This document shows, one piece after another, positions 15,797-25,603 of a DNA stretch of 64,000 nt. Position 1 is the stretch's first letter; each line of letters begins with the position of its first letter. The position numbers and the translations under genes are program-made. A model generated the notes under the pieces. The model worked only from the letters and a program-made list of their open reading frames with translations, was not told where the DNA came from and ran no database searches. Source of the stretch: Asaia sp. W19 (GTDB lineage Bacteria; Pseudomonadota; Alphaproteobacteria; Acetobacterales; Acetobacteraceae); assembly GCF_003994335.1 (NCBI RefSeq), contig NZ_PNQZ01000060.1, positions 1 through 64,000 on the forward strand, given 5' to 3'.

Positions 15797-17266
15797 TTGC
15801 TGATCGCTGAGTGGATGTCCCGTTCCGGGGTCGGTTTTGGCACGAGCGGCGCGCGCGGTCTGGTCACCGCCATGACCGACGCGGTTTGTTTCGCCTATAC
15901 GCTCGGTTATCTTCAGCATCTCCAAAGTCTCGGTGCATTCCACCCCGGTGATGAGGTTGCCCTGGCGGGAGATCTGCGCCCCAGCACGCCACGCATCCTG
16001 CGTGCCTGTGCGGCGGCCATCCATCATGCGGGCGGGGTGCCACTTGATTGCGGCACTGTACCCACGCCGGCGCTTTGCCTTTTTGCCTATGGGCGCAGCA
16101 TCCCCTCTCTCATGGTCACCGGCAGCCATATCCCGGCCGATCGCAATGGCATCAAGTTCAACCGGCCTGAGGGAGAATTCCTCAAGGAGGACGAAACAGG
16201 GATGCGGCGGCAATCCGTCACGCTTCCCGAAGGCTGGTTTGATGCCCAAGGGACGCTCCAGCATGAGTTTGCCCCACCGGGAACCGTCGATGTCCTGCCG
16301 GATTATATCGCGCGCTATCGCGACTTCTTCGGCGTGCATGCGCTGAGGGGGCTCCGGCTTGGCGTGTACCAGCATTCTGCGGTGGGCCGCGATTGCCTCG
16401 TCACACTGCTTCAGGCCCTTGGCGCCGAGGTCACCGCGCTTGGACGATCGGCCGTTTTCATACCCGTCGATACCGAAGCGGTTCGTGCCGAGGACTGTGC
16501 GCTCGCCCGCGACTGGGCCGCCACCGGGCTCTATGATGCGATCCTGACAACCGATGGAGATTCCGATCGACCGCTCCTGGCTGATAGGAAGGGCGCGTGG
16601 CTGCGTGGAGACGTTCTGGGTATCGTAGCCGCCCGTTTCCTGGGTGCCCAAGCCGTTTCCACGCCAGTCAACAGCAATACGGCGCTGGAAAAAGCAGGCT
16701 TTGCTTCCGTGATCCGACGGACGCGTATCGGCTCGCCCTATGTCGTGGCCGCCATGACCGAAGCCGCCGGCCAGGGCCATAGCCCCTCGGTTGGATACGA
16801 GGCCAATGGCGGTTTTCTGCTGGCGACGCCGGTTTCTCGTGAGGCCCGCATATTGCGGCCCTTGCCGACACGGGATGCCGTATTGCCCATGCTCTGCGCC
16901 CTGATCGCGGCTCGTGACCATGAGAACGATCTGGTCGCTCTAGGGGCCAGCCTGCCCGCACGCTACACGATGAGTGACCGATTGGCCCCGCTTCCCACCG
17001 CACGAAGCACGCAAGAGATTGCTACGCTGCAGAAGAAATTATCGGAAACGGGCCAGTTCGCGCCATTCACTGCGCTTTGCGGCGCGGTGGCAGGATGCGA
17101 CGAAACCGATGGTTTGCGGGTGTTCTTCACGCAGGGGGATATCGTGCATTTGCGCCCCTCGGGAAATGCGCCGGAACTACGCGTCTATGCCGAGTCTGAT
17201 ACGCCGCACCGCACGGCGCAGCTTGTGGCTCTGGGCGTGGCCTATGCGCGCCCCTGGATGGACTGA
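15797..17266 (+). CDS. manB: Phosphomannomutase/phosphoglucomutase
   Basis: Alpha-D-phosphohexomutase of 489 residues; interconverts hexose 6- and 1-phosphates. The N-terminal GFGTSGARGLV (13-23), the active-site loop VTGSHIPADRNGIK with phosphoserine Ser110, the metal loop TTDGDSDRPLL (about 248-258) and the C-terminal phosphate-binding RPSGNAPELRVYAE are all present. The start is a TTG with GAAGGA 7 bases upstream; an ATG 18 bases later is an alternative. The GDP-mannose pyrophosphorylase gene follows after 154 bases, so mannose 6-phosphate is the likely substrate, feeding GDP-mannose for exopolysaccharide or LPS. Confidence 0.88.
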   Translation: MLIAEWMSRSGVGFGTSGARGLVTAMTDAVCFAYTLGYLQHLQSLGAFHPGDEVALAGDLRPSTPRILRACAAAIHHAGGVPLDCGTVPTPALCLFAYGRSIPSLMVTGSHIPADRNGIKFNRPEGEFLKEDETGMRRQSVTLPEGWFDAQGTLQHEFAPPGTVDVLPDYIARYRDFFGVHALRGLRLGVYQHSAVGRDCLVTLLQALGAEVTALGRSAVFIPVDTEAVRAEDCALARDWAATGLYDAILTTDGDSDRPLLADRKGAWLRGDVLGIVAARFLGAQAVSTPVNSNTALEKAGFASVIRRTRIGSPYVVAAMTEAAGQGHSPSVGYEANGGFLLATPVSREARILRPLPTRDAVLPMLCALIAARDHENDLVALGASLPARYTMSDRLAPLPTARSTQEIATLQKKLSETGQFAPFTALCGAVAGCDETDGLRVFFTQGDIVHLRPSGNAPELRVYAESDTPHRTAQLVALGVAYARPWMD

Positions 17267-17420
17267 GCGCACGGCTTTGTGTCACGTGATCTCCTCTGGG
17301 TGAAGCGGGTCCCGAGCGGATGTTCCGTGGATTTTTGGGCTGATCGCTTTATGATCGCCCAACCTTCCTGATCGACGGGAAGGATTTGCCTGCTCCCGGG
17401 ACATCATACTGGATCGCGCC

Positions 17421-18863
17421 TTGTCTTCAGCTGCCCTGCCCGCTTCACCCCGGATCATCCCGGTCATTCTCTCCGGCGGTTCGGGCAGTCGACTTTGGCC
17501 CGTGTCGCGCGGCAGTTTTCCCAAGCAGTTCTGGCCTCTTCTGACTGAGCGAACCCTGCTTCAGGAAACCGCATTACGCGGCAAGGCCGCAGGACTTGGA
17601 CAGCCAATCGTGGTGTGCAACGAGGCGCATCGCTTCATCATTGCCGAGCAATTGCGTGAAGCGGGTATTGAGGAGGCGCGTATCCTGCTCGAACCCTCCG
17701 CGCGCAATTCTGCCCCGGCCATCGCGGCGGCCGCCTTTCTGGTCGCTGAACAGACGCCCGATGCCATTCTCTGGGTCATGGCAGCCGATGCCGCGATTAC
17801 CGACCTGGCGGGACTTTTCGCCACGCTCGATACGGCCGTCGAAGCAGCGACGCAGGGCTATATCGCGACCTTCGGCATCCAGCCGAACAAGCCGGAAACG
17901 GGGTATGGCTATATAGAGCGGGGCGCCGCCCTTCCTGACGTCCCCGGTGCTTTTCATGTGGCGCGATTCATGGAAAAGCCGGATCTCGAGAGGGCTACGA
18001 CCCTCGTGCAGGATGCGCGCTATTCCTGGAACTCAGGCATGTTCGTTGCCCGCGCCGATATTTTGCTGCGCGAGATTGCCGCTTTCGAGCCGGACATCCA
18101 TACGCATGTTGGCCAGGCCGTGGCGCATCGACAATCAGACCTCGATTTCGAACGGCTCGATCCGGAAATGTTCAATCTCTCTCCCGATATCTCGATCGAC
18201 TATGCCGTAGCCGAGCGCACGCGCCACGCGGCTGTCGTTCCTGCCAGCTTTGGCTGGTCGGATATCGGCAGCTGGGATGCGCTCTGGGAGATCAGCCCCA
18301 AGGATGAAGAGGGCAACGTCATTTCAGGTGATGTTTTTCTGGATGCCACGCGCAATTGCTATGTGCGCTCGGACGCTGCCGTCACAGCGGTCATGGGCGT
18401 CGAGAATCTGGTCGTTGTGGTCACCGAAGACGCCGTGATGGTATCGCATCGCGATCGGGCGCAGGACGTCAAGAAAATGGTCACCCGCCTGACACAGGCC
18501 GGGCGCGCCGAAGCCAGCAGCCATAATCGCATGTATCGCCCCTGGGGTTTTTATGAGAGCCTGATCCGTGGAGACCGTTTCCAGGTCAAGCGTATTCATG
18601 TCGATCCGGGCCATGTCCTGTCCCTCCAGAAGCATTTCCATCGCGCCGAGCACTGGGTGGTCGTGGCGGGGACCGCCGTCGTCACGCGTGATGAGGCGGA
18701 AATCATCGTGCGGGAGAATGAGAGCGTCTATCTGCCCCTGGGCTGCACGCATCGTCTGGCCAATCCGGGCAAGATCGCCCTGACCCTGATCGAGGTACAG
18801 TCCGGCCCTTATCTGGGCGAAGACGATATCATCCGCCTCGATGATGTTTATGCGCGCCAATAG
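17421..18863 (+). CDS. manC: Mannose-1-phosphate guanylyltransferase / mannose-6-phosphate isomerase
   Basis: Bifunctional GMP-PMI of 480 residues, usual length. The N-terminal nucleotidyltransferase has VILSGGSGSRLWPVSR (15-30) and FPKQFWPL; the substrate loop is FMEKPD. The C-terminal cupin domain (about 365-480) carries WGFYESL, the HFHRAEHWVVVAGTA metal-binding stretch and QSGPYLGEDDIIRLDD. It makes GDP-mannose from mannose 1-phosphate and GTP. The start is a TTG (17421); no nearer ATG fits. It lies downstream of the phosphomannomutase, giving two consecutive steps of GDP-mannose supply. Confidence 0.93.
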   Translation: MSSAALPASPRIIPVILSGGSGSRLWPVSRGSFPKQFWPLLTERTLLQETALRGKAAGLGQPIVVCNEAHRFIIAEQLREAGIEEARILLEPSARNSAPAIAAAAFLVAEQTPDAILWVMAADAAITDLAGLFATLDTAVEAATQGYIATFGIQPNKPETGYGYIERGAALPDVPGAFHVARFMEKPDLERATTLVQDARYSWNSGMFVARADILLREIAAFEPDIHTHVGQAVAHRQSDLDFERLDPEMFNLSPDISIDYAVAERTRHAAVVPASFGWSDIGSWDALWEISPKDEEGNVISGDVFLDATRNCYVRSDAAVTAVMGVENLVVVVTEDAVMVSHRDRAQDVKKMVTRLTQAGRAEASSHNRMYRPWGFYESLIRGDRFQVKRIHVDPGHVLSLQKHFHRAEHWVVVAGTAVVTRDEAEIIVRENESVYLPLGCTHRLANPGKIALTLIEVQSGPYLGEDDIIRLDDVYARQ

Positions 18864-18994
18864 ATCCCTGCGTAGACGCTTTTAGCCTGCAAGAAAGATG
18901 GCGCTCTGCGCCGTCTCATGCAGCGCCCGACGCATTCCCGAGATCCTGTCCGAATGGCAGGGTCGTCGTTCAACTCTGATTTTAGGGGAAATGC

Positions 18995-19071
18995 TGGGGC
19001 GAATGACGGGACTCGAACCCGCGACCACCGGTACCACAAACCGGCGCTCTACCAACTGAGCTACATCCGCC
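18995..19071 (-). tRNA. tRNA-His (GTG anticodon)
   Basis: A 77-base cloverleaf on the minus strand. The acceptor GCGGATG pairs with CATTCGC; an extra 5' G (position -1) faces C73 and the CCA end is encoded, both hallmarks of tRNA-His. The anticodon arm is CCGGT-TTGTGGT-ACCGG with GTG at 34-36; the T arm is GCGGG-TTCGAGT-CCCGT. The D arm contains AGCTCAGTTGGTAGAGC. Confidence 0.97.
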
Positions 19072-19353
19072 ACACAGCGATGCCCGATGTAAAGAAATGC
19101 AGGGCAGGCGTCTAGCCCCCTTTGTCGAAATTCTTTTGCAAGCCCCGACCGGTTTCGCACGCCACGCCTGTCACGCCCTTTCTGGACGGGGATAACCCGG
19201 GTGATCCTTGCAAATGGTACCGTATTAAGCACTCTCCGCCAGCTTCCCCCTTGCGAACCGTTACGGCTCTTTCTACCTTTACGACGCCATTGCCACGTCG
19301 GGCCAGAATACGACGAAGAAATCTGATCGTTTTTTACCCGAAGGAGTCGTCTC

Positions 19354-20808
19354 TTGAATCTCTCGACCTATCGCGCACAGTGGGCTTTCAGCCCGCTGCG
19401 TGAGGTGCTGGCTGGCATGGTGGGCACGTTCGCGCTCATTCCTGAAGTCATTGCCTTTTCCTATATCGCAGGCGTTTCTCCGGCCGTTTCGCTCTACGCC
19501 TCTTTCGTCATCAGTGTGGCGATCGCCATCACAGGCGGCAGACCGGGCATGATCTCCGGAGCCGCCGGATCGGTCGCTCTCGTTGTGGCCGCTCTCGTGC
19601 ATAATCACGGCATTCAATACATGTTTCTGGCAACGCTTATCGCGGGGGCGATGCAGATCGTCTTCGGATTGCTGCGTCTGCATGTGCTGATGCGGTTCGT
19701 GTCGAAAGAGGTGCAGACGGGCTTCGTCAACGCCCTGGCCATCATGATCTTTTCGGCACAGGTGCCGCAAATGCTGCATGTCACCTGGCATACCTATGCG
19801 CTGATTGCCCTGGGTCTCGCCATCATCTATCTGCTGCCGCGCCTGACCACGGCCATTCCTTCACCGCTGATCTGTATCGTCGTGCTGACCCTGATCACGA
19901 TCTGGCATCCCATGCCCGTTCACACGGTGGCCGATCTCGGTGCGCTCCCCAATGGCCTGCCCTCGCTCGTTTTCCCGCATGTACCATTCACACTCGAAAC
20001 CCTCGAAATCGTCATGCCCTATGCGCTGGCGATGGCCGCTGTCGGATTGCTTGAATCTCTCATGACCGCCGGTGTGGTGGACGACCATACCGACACGCAT
20101 AGCGAACCACGCATGGAATGCACGGGTCTGGGCATTTCAAACATTGCCGTGGGCCTGTTCGGCGGCATTGCGGGCTGCGGCATGATCGGCCAGACCGTTG
20201 GCAATCTGCGTTATGGCGGACGCGGGCGCCTCTCCACCTTCACGGCGGGTGCGTTCCTCCTGGCCCTGATGGTGCTTTTGCATAACTACGTCGCCAAGGT
20301 GCCTATGGCGGCCCTCGTCGCCATCATGATCATGGTATCGGTTAGCACCTTTGCCTGGGGATCGCTGCGAGACGTCATGCGTCACCCCAAATTGTCGAGC
20401 CTCGTCATGATCGTGACCGTGATCGTGACGGTTACAACACATGATCTGGCAGCTGGCGTGGCCGTCGGCGTTCTTCTGAGTGGTGTGTTCTTTGCCTGGC
20501 GGGCAATGGGCATGCTCCGCGTCGAAACGCACAAGGCCGAAGAGAAGGATGTCTATACCGTGCATGGCCAGGTGTTCTTCGCCTCAGCTGACATGCTTTA
20601 TGACGCCGTCGATTTTCAGACCAAGGCGAAGTCTGTCGAAATCAATGTGGCCGATGCGACATTCTGGGACATCACTTCGGTCGATATTCTCGAAAAGATC
20701 GTCGGGAAATTGCAGGGGCGATCCATCGACGTCCGTGTAGAAGGGCTGCATAGCCGCCGCCACGGTCTGATTGCCGAACAATCCGACGAGCCTCTGCTCT
20801 CGATGTAG
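19354..20808 (+). CDS. SulP-family anion transporter with STAS domain
   Basis: Membrane protein of 484 residues in the SulP (SLC26-like) family. There are about 11-12 hydrophobic segments from 20 to 395, including the family stretch ALIPEVIAFSYIAGVSP (27-43) and GRPGMISGAAGSVALVV. A cytoplasmic STAS domain occupies about 400-475 (VHGQVFFASAD, INVADATFWDITSVDIL). The start is a TTG with a good ribosome site GAAGGAG 7 bases upstream. Substrate (sulfate, bicarbonate or dicarboxylate) cannot be told from sequence. It stands alone, followed by a hairpin. Confidence 0.9.
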   Translation: MNLSTYRAQWAFSPLREVLAGMVGTFALIPEVIAFSYIAGVSPAVSLYASFVISVAIAITGGRPGMISGAAGSVALVVAALVHNHGIQYMFLATLIAGAMQIVFGLLRLHVLMRFVSKEVQTGFVNALAIMIFSAQVPQMLHVTWHTYALIALGLAIIYLLPRLTTAIPSPLICIVVLTLITIWHPMPVHTVADLGALPNGLPSLVFPHVPFTLETLEIVMPYALAMAAVGLLESLMTAGVVDDHTDTHSEPRMECTGLGISNIAVGLFGGIAGCGMIGQTVGNLRYGGRGRLSTFTAGAFLLALMVLLHNYVAKVPMAALVAIMIMVSVSTFAWGSLRDVMRHPKLSSLVMIVTVIVTVTTHDLAAGVAVGVLLSGVFFAWRAMGMLRVETHKAEEKDVYTVHGQVFFASADMLYDAVDFQTKAKSVEINVADATFWDITSVDILEKIVGKLQGRSIDVRVEGLHSRRHGLIAEQSDEPLLSM

Positions 20809-20819
20809 GACCTTTTGCA

Positions 20820-20848
20820 GTCCCGCCTAAGACACACCCGGGCGGGAC
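20820..20848 (+). terminator. Hairpin after the SulP gene
   Basis: GTCCCGCC (20820-20827) pairs perfectly with GGCGGGAC (20841-20848), 13-base loop, starting 12 bases after the stop. There is no long T-run, so termination is likely but not certain. Confidence 0.55.
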
Positions 20849-21053
20849 AAACGCTTCTATTTGGACAAAGCCTGCCGATACTATGGCGATCGCCAACCCG
20901 CCTCAAGACAACAGAATCGTCGCATTCCCTTTTGTCTGATCAGAAAGAAATAAAATATTGTCTAAATCACGCAACACAAAGTAGCAATTTTATTGTTCTT
21001 TACCGAAAATAATACCATTATTAGTGCCCAAAAATCGGAATGGGGTGCTGAGA

Positions 21054-22346
21054 ATGATCGTATACGAAGGGAATGAGATTGTACTCCATCATCACAGAGG
21101 AAATTCCGCCTACACGATCATTACTTTCACCGGCTTAAACTTCGAGACTGTTGCCAGAGACTTCTTCTTGCTGAAGAATGTCGCCCGCATCAAAGATCTC
21201 GATGTCATCGGCTTCGCAACGAAAAAGCCAAACTGGTTTCTCAGCGACGAGATGGACGAGGCGATCAGGGTCATCGATCAGTTACTCGGTCCCGACAGGG
21301 TCCGTCTGGTATTCGGACAGTCCATGGGGGGATACGCTGCCCTCAAGTTTTCCAGAAAGCTCTCCGCCGATTGCGTCATGGCACTCTCGCCAAAATTCTC
21401 CATTCACCCCGATGAATGCGACATTGCGGAAGATTACGGAAAATACCTGACGGACAAGATGGTCAATATGTCCATCAAGCCGGGAGATATCGGAGGACGC
21501 CCCTTTCTTCTTTCAGATCCTAAAGACAGGGTCGACGCCTATCATACGCATCTGCTGAGTAACGTCAGCCCGGATATCATCCATGTGCCCACTTTCTATA
21601 GCGGGCATGTCGTCTATGAGAGCCTCTCTGGCTCCAAGTCCATCTCATCTATCATCAAAGCCCTCGCAAGCGGTCAGCCCACCCTTGTCAGGCGCGAGGT
21701 CAGTATTCAGCGTCGGCGCAACCCAGCCAATCTGAGAAATCGGCTTTTCCTGGCCTCACCGCGCCATGCGAGGCTCGTCGCCCTGACCCTGATTTCCGAC
21801 CAGATCGACGCGATGAAGAACAGGATGTTTATCTTCGCCCATACCGGATTCGTCACCGGGATCATCTATCAGGTTGCATTGCGCGGAGATCACGCTCTTG
21901 CTGTGCGGCTCAAACGCAAGCTCATGATCAATCTCGCAACCCAAGGACAAGGCGAAGCCTTCGATCAGGTGCTCGCTACCAACAACATCGCAGGACCAAT
22001 CTGCCTCGATTGTCATGAGCGTATCCTGTGCTACGATCCGGATGAAAAACGCCTTGTGGTGGAGCCGTTGACCCAACGCTCTTCACACCTGCTGCCAGTC
22101 TATCCGGGGGAGAATTCTCTAGCTTGCGTGACAATACTCGGAGAGCGCTTCATGCTGGTTGCAGCGGAAGACGCGATCAACTTCGTGCCCGCAGGAAAAA
22201 CGAGATCTGGTAGCGTGATATTCCAGCCAAAAGGCAGTTTTTATACAATCGGTTTCGGTCAGAAGATTGCCACCTCTGTCCATGGCGGGTCTATCGCAAT
22301 CCTGACCGATATTGAAAACGAATGGGAGCGTTTCGTTGTTGTATGA
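21054..22346 (+). CDS. Orphan alpha/beta-hydrolase-like protein with unknown C-terminal domain
   Basis: A 430-residue protein (440 if the GTG at 21024 is used). The first half looks like an alpha/beta hydrolase: strand YTIITFTGLNF, nucleophile elbow FGQSMGGYAAL with Ser90, and LSPKFSIHPDE after it; a possible catalytic His is in YSGHVVYES. Residues about 220-430 form a second region that I cannot place (RHARLVALTLIS, VLATNNIAGPICLDC). It stands alone after an AT-rich 150-base stretch and reads as less GC-rich than its neighbours, so recent acquisition is possible. Substrate and pathway unknown; no signal peptide is visible. Confidence 0.75.
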   Translation: MIVYEGNEIVLHHHRGNSAYTIITFTGLNFETVARDFFLLKNVARIKDLDVIGFATKKPNWFLSDEMDEAIRVIDQLLGPDRVRLVFGQSMGGYAALKFSRKLSADCVMALSPKFSIHPDECDIAEDYGKYLTDKMVNMSIKPGDIGGRPFLLSDPKDRVDAYHTHLLSNVSPDIIHVPTFYSGHVVYESLSGSKSISSIIKALASGQPTLVRREVSIQRRRNPANLRNRLFLASPRHARLVALTLISDQIDAMKNRMFIFAHTGFVTGIIYQVALRGDHALAVRLKRKLMINLATQGQGEAFDQVLATNNIAGPICLDCHERILCYDPDEKRLVVEPLTQRSSHLLPVYPGENSLACVTILGERFMLVAAEDAINFVPAGKTRSGSVIFQPKGSFYTIGFGQKIATSVHGGSIAILTDIENEWERFVVV

Positions 22347-22535
22347 CGTGACCCGGACTTCGTCATAATCCCAAGAGGCCGGTAATCCTCGAGCCGGGAA
22401 TCGTGCCCCAAGGGCTGCTCACGCGAAACAGATGCCCGGGGTCGAGCTGCCATCGAAAATCTACCCACCGCGCCCAGGCCTGGAGAATGCGCCTGCTCTC
22501 TTGAAGGAGAGTGGCGCACCGTCCAGAGACTGTTC

Positions 22536-22955
22536 TCAGGGTTTTGGCCATCCCGTTGCCGGGCGGTCGAAATGGGACAGGAGATCCTGATCAGGGATAT
22601 TCGTCAGATCCTTGCTCTCGCTCTTGATCAGCTTTTTGCTGGTTGCCTTGGAGAGGTGATCGCGAATGTCATGCAGCACGTGCGGGGCGGCGGCGAGGAC
22701 GACACCCTCGAGCGCTGCATTTGCCGAGAGCGCGGCATCGATTTCCTCGGCGATCTGCCGAGCAAAGCGTTCACGCACCTGGACCTTGGGATCGGAGCGC
22801 GGTTCCTTGATCGAGGCCACCTCTCCCGCTGCGTCTGTCGCCTTGTCATGGGCTCCGAAGCGCTGGACGGTACGCATCTGTTGTCCGTCATAGCGCAGGA
22901 AGCGGGCCTTCTCGGCATCACAAACTGCGTAAAGAACTGGATCCTGATTAGCCAT
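22536..22955 (-). CDS. Host attachment family protein
   Basis: A 139-residue protein resembling the proteobacterial family annotated as required for attachment to host cells (PF10116-like). Typical features are the N-terminal strand VLYAVCDAEKARFLRYDG, the central RERFARQIAEEID helix and VVLAAAPHVLHDIRDHL. No signal peptide; the fold resembles eRF1/release-factor-like domains, so the historical name may not reflect its role. Its ATG has the strong site AAGGAGAG 6 bases upstream. It is downstream of the inositol-monophosphatase-family gene on the same strand with an 80-base gap. Confidence 0.82.
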   Translation of the reverse strand: MANQDPVLYAVCDAEKARFLRYDGQQMRTVQRFGAHDKATDAAGEVASIKEPRSDPKVQVRERFARQIAEEIDAALSANAALEGVVLAAAPHVLHDIRDHLSKATSKKLIKSESKDLTNIPDQDLLSHFDRPATGWPKP

Positions 22956-23034
22956 GAGAACTCTCCTTTTTCATGTAATCAGAACGCCGCAACAAGAATT
23001 CGGTTTTCGAATACACGCCAACTTGAAAGCCAGC

Positions 23035-23886
23035 TCAACCCGCCAGTGCCAGTGCGCGATGGACCATGTCCCAGCCCTGTCGGTCGGGTGCGTAGAGCAG
23101 CCCCCGGCCCGGGATCGCCGCATGATACGCACGGCCATTAAGACGCGCACCATACCCCCCGGCCTCGTGCAGGAGAAGCCAGCCCGGACAGTGATCCCAG
23201 AGACAGGTGCGGCTATAGGCAAGCACATGACCATGCCCGGCTGCGATCATCCGGTATTCATGGGCGGCGCAACGCAGATCCCAGAGCCCTGTCATGGAGC
23301 GCAGATTGTGATCGGCCAGCGCCGTATCGCCCAGCGGCAGGGTGCGCCAGGCGATTTTCCCCGTGATATCCTCGATCCGCGTGAAGGGTGTCGCGACATG
23401 GAGCGGCTGGACCTGTCCTGTTTCATCTTCAGTCCAGGCGCCCTCCCCCTTCAGCGCAAGCGCCGCGGATCGGGTGATCGGGTCGAGAATGACGCTTGCA
23501 ACCGGGATACCGTAGTCGAGCACGGCCATCATGACGCCAAACACCGGCAGACCTGCCGCATAATTCGCCGTACCGTCTATGGGATCAATGGTGATCGAAA
23601 GCGGTACGTGCGCCGCTTCGTCGACAAGCGTCGGGTGCGCGCTGCATCGCTCCTCACCAATCATCAAGGCTTCGGGAAGAAGGCGCCTGATCGCGTTGGC
23701 TATGAATTCCTCCGCCATCACGTCGGCGACTGTCACGAGGTCGGAAGGCGATGTCTTGGTCCGGATATCGCTCTCGCTCAGGCGGCAAAAGCGCGGCATG
23801 ATGATGCGCTCGGCCGCCTCACGGGCGATGGCGCTGAGATCTTCCAGAACGCGGCGCGTCACGACCGAAGGACGCGACGACGTCAT
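23035..23886 (-). CDS. Inositol monophosphatase family phosphatase
   Basis: Mg-dependent lithium-sensitive-type phosphatase, 283 residues. Metal and catalytic motifs are in order: IGEER (about 80), IDPIDGTANYAAG (about 102-114) and the later WDHCPGWLLLHEAGG. Family members act on inositol phosphate, histidinol phosphate or PAP; the sequence does not decide, though histidinol-phosphatase-like members are common in alphaproteobacteria. I start at the ATG at 23886, preceded by AAGGATGAGGG; an in-frame GTG at 23904 would add six residues. It follows hflX on the minus strand with 91 bases between. Confidence 0.88.
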   Translation of the reverse strand: MTSSRPSVVTRRVLEDLSAIAREAAERIIMPRFCRLSESDIRTKTSPSDLVTVADVMAEEFIANAIRRLLPEALMIGEERCSAHPTLVDEAAHVPLSITIDPIDGTANYAAGLPVFGVMMAVLDYGIPVASVILDPITRSAALALKGEGAWTEDETGQVQPLHVATPFTRIEDITGKIAWRTLPLGDTALADHNLRSMTGLWDLRCAAHEYRMIAAGHGHVLAYSRTCLWDHCPGWLLLHEAGGYGARLNGRAYHAAIPGRGLLYAPDRQGWDMVHRALALAG

Positions 23887-23977
23887 GATACCCTCATCCT
23901 TCACCGCGGCTTTCCTCCCCAGAGATGCTCGCGCTCTCTATGACCCCCGTATCGTGAAATCCAGTATCAAAGTGATT

Positions 23978-25288
23978 TCAGGCAGAGACAAGGCATTCCG
24001 GATAGAGCTGCCCGAAGCGTGACCGATCCTGCTCGAACAGGCGCACATCGAGCGTGATCTCGGTCTCCTGATCGAGCCTCTCGAGCACCTCACCATGTTC
24101 GTACAGCCAGGCGAGCGCCGCACCATTGGTGATCTCGAGGCGAATGCGGGTCAACACCATCGACGCGGTCATATGCTGATCGAGCATCGAGTAGAGATTG
24201 GGCAGCCCCTCGCCCGTGATGGCTGAAATAGCCACACAGCCCGGATGGCGAGGCACCGCCTCGATTCCCCCCATGAGGTCGGCCTTGTTCAGGACCTCGA
24301 TCGTGCGCTGGGGCCAATGCGCGTCCAGCATGCCATCACGTACCATGCCATCGAGCACGTTGATTACATCCGCACGCTGAGCAGCGCTGTCGGGATGCGC
24401 CACGTCGCGGACATGCAGAATGATATCGGCCTCAGCCACTTCCTCAAGGGTCGCACGGAAGGCCGCCACGAGTTCGGTCGGCAATTCACTGATGAACCCC
24501 ACCGTGTCGGACAGGATGACGCGTCGGCCCGAGGGCAGGCGCAACCCGCGCATGGTAGGATCGAGCGTGGCGAAAAGCTGATCCTGCGCGTGCACGGCCG
24601 AGCCGGTAAGGGCATTGAACAAAGTCGATTTGCCAGCATTGGTGTAGCCGACAAGGGCCACTACGGGAAACGGCACCTTCTTGCGCGCGGAACGATGCAG
24701 GCCGCGTGTTCGGCGCACCTGATCGAGGTCCTTGCGCAGACGCACGAGACGCTCGTCGATCATGCGGCGATCGGCTTCAATCTGGGTTTCACCGGGACCG
24801 CCCAGAAAGCCGAAGCCGCCGCGCTGACGCTCAAGATGGGTCCAGAGACGCACAAGACGGGAGCGCTGATATTCCAGATGGGCAAGCTCGACCTGAAGCA
24901 CGCCCTCTCGGGTGGCCGCGCGCGCACCAAAGATGTCCAGAATCAGCCCGGTGCGATCCAGCACCTTACTGTTCAGGGCCTTTTCAAGATTGCGCTGCTG
25001 GCCCGGAGAGAGCTTGGCATCGACAATCACGACTTTGACGTCGTTTTCCTCGACGAGTTCGGCAAGCTGCTCGACCTGCCCCTTGCCGAAAAGCGTGGCG
25101 GGCCGGACAGACCTTATGGCCAGAACGGCCTGTCTGACCACCACGAGGCCAATCGAGGAGGCAAGTCCGACCGCCTCTTCAAGACGGGCTTCCGCAGCGC
25201 GGAACTCGTCATTCGGCGTCGGACGCTCCCAGGGAAGAATAACCGCAGCGCGTGTCGCGGGAGGCGTAGTACTGGTCGTCACTGACAC
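23978..25288 (-). CDS. hflX: GTPase HflX
   Basis: Ribosome-associated GTPase of 436 residues that splits stalled ribosomes under stress. The N-terminal HflX domain is followed by the glycine-rich linker GGFGFLGGPGETQIEADRR (about 163-181), G1 motif GYTNAGKST (214-222), G3 DTVGF (about 260) and G4 NKAD. The start is GTG with AGGAG 12 bases upstream. It lies 21 bases after hfq, the hfq-hflX order conserved in proteobacteria, and likely shares its transcript. Confidence 0.96.
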   Translation of the reverse strand: MSVTTSTTPPATRAAVILPWERPTPNDEFRAAEARLEEAVGLASSIGLVVVRQAVLAIRSVRPATLFGKGQVEQLAELVEENDVKVVIVDAKLSPGQQRNLEKALNSKVLDRTGLILDIFGARAATREGVLQVELAHLEYQRSRLVRLWTHLERQRGGFGFLGGPGETQIEADRRMIDERLVRLRKDLDQVRRTRGLHRSARKKVPFPVVALVGYTNAGKSTLFNALTGSAVHAQDQLFATLDPTMRGLRLPSGRRVILSDTVGFISELPTELVAAFRATLEEVAEADIILHVRDVAHPDSAAQRADVINVLDGMVRDGMLDAHWPQRTIEVLNKADLMGGIEAVPRHPGCVAISAITGEGLPNLYSMLDQHMTASMVLTRIRLEITNGAALAWLYEHGEVLERLDQETEITLDVRLFEQDRSRFGQLYPECLVSA

Positions 25289-25309
25289 GTTCCGGGAGAA
25301 CTCCTCGCC

Positions 25310-25603
25310 TTACAGGCCGATATCGCCTTCTGGCGCGAAAAGCGACAGCGGTGCGACGGGCATGATCGTGCTGACGGCGTGCTTGTACACGAGCTGCGTA
25401 TGACCATCACGACGCAGGATGATCGTCTCTTGGTCGAAGCGCGGGATCACGCCCTGAAGCTTGACGCCATTGACCAGAAACACGGTTACCGGAAGACCGT
25501 GCTGCTGGAGATGCTGCAGGAACAGCTCCTGGACCGTCTCGCCAGCGGCGAATTCGGAGTAGGGCACTGCGGGCGGCGCGGGGGTGGGGTTTGCTCTGGC
25601 CAA
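25310..25603 (-). CDS. hfq: RNA chaperone Hfq
   Basis: Sm-like hexameric RNA chaperone for small RNA pairing, 97 residues. Sm1 motif region [29 protein letters not shown] (given in parts: [23 protein letters not shown]) and Sm2 [11 protein letters not shown] are clear. The N-terminus has a short Ala/Pro extension. The only possible start is a TTG at 25603 with AAGAAGAAGAG upstream. It lies between ntrX and hflX, the usual alphaproteobacterial order. The 124-base gap before it could hold its own promoter. Confidence 0.96.
   Translation of the reverse strand: MARANPTPAPPAVPYSEFAAGETVQELFLQHLQQHGLPVTVFLVNGVKLQGVIPRFDQETIILRRDGHTQLVYKHAVSTIMPVAPLSLFAPEGDIGL

Noticed and set aside
14915-16921. 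A 668-codon minus-strand frame
   Set aside because: Antisense to the SDR-like gene, the lipoprotein and the phosphomannomutase, which all have clear motifs. No motif and no ribosome site in the antisense frame.
22363-22551. A 62-residue minus-strand frame overlapping the end of the host-attachment gene
   Set aside because: It has an ATG and a Trp/Arg-rich sequence, but no clear ribosome site, no family and no conservation evidence. Possible but unsupported.
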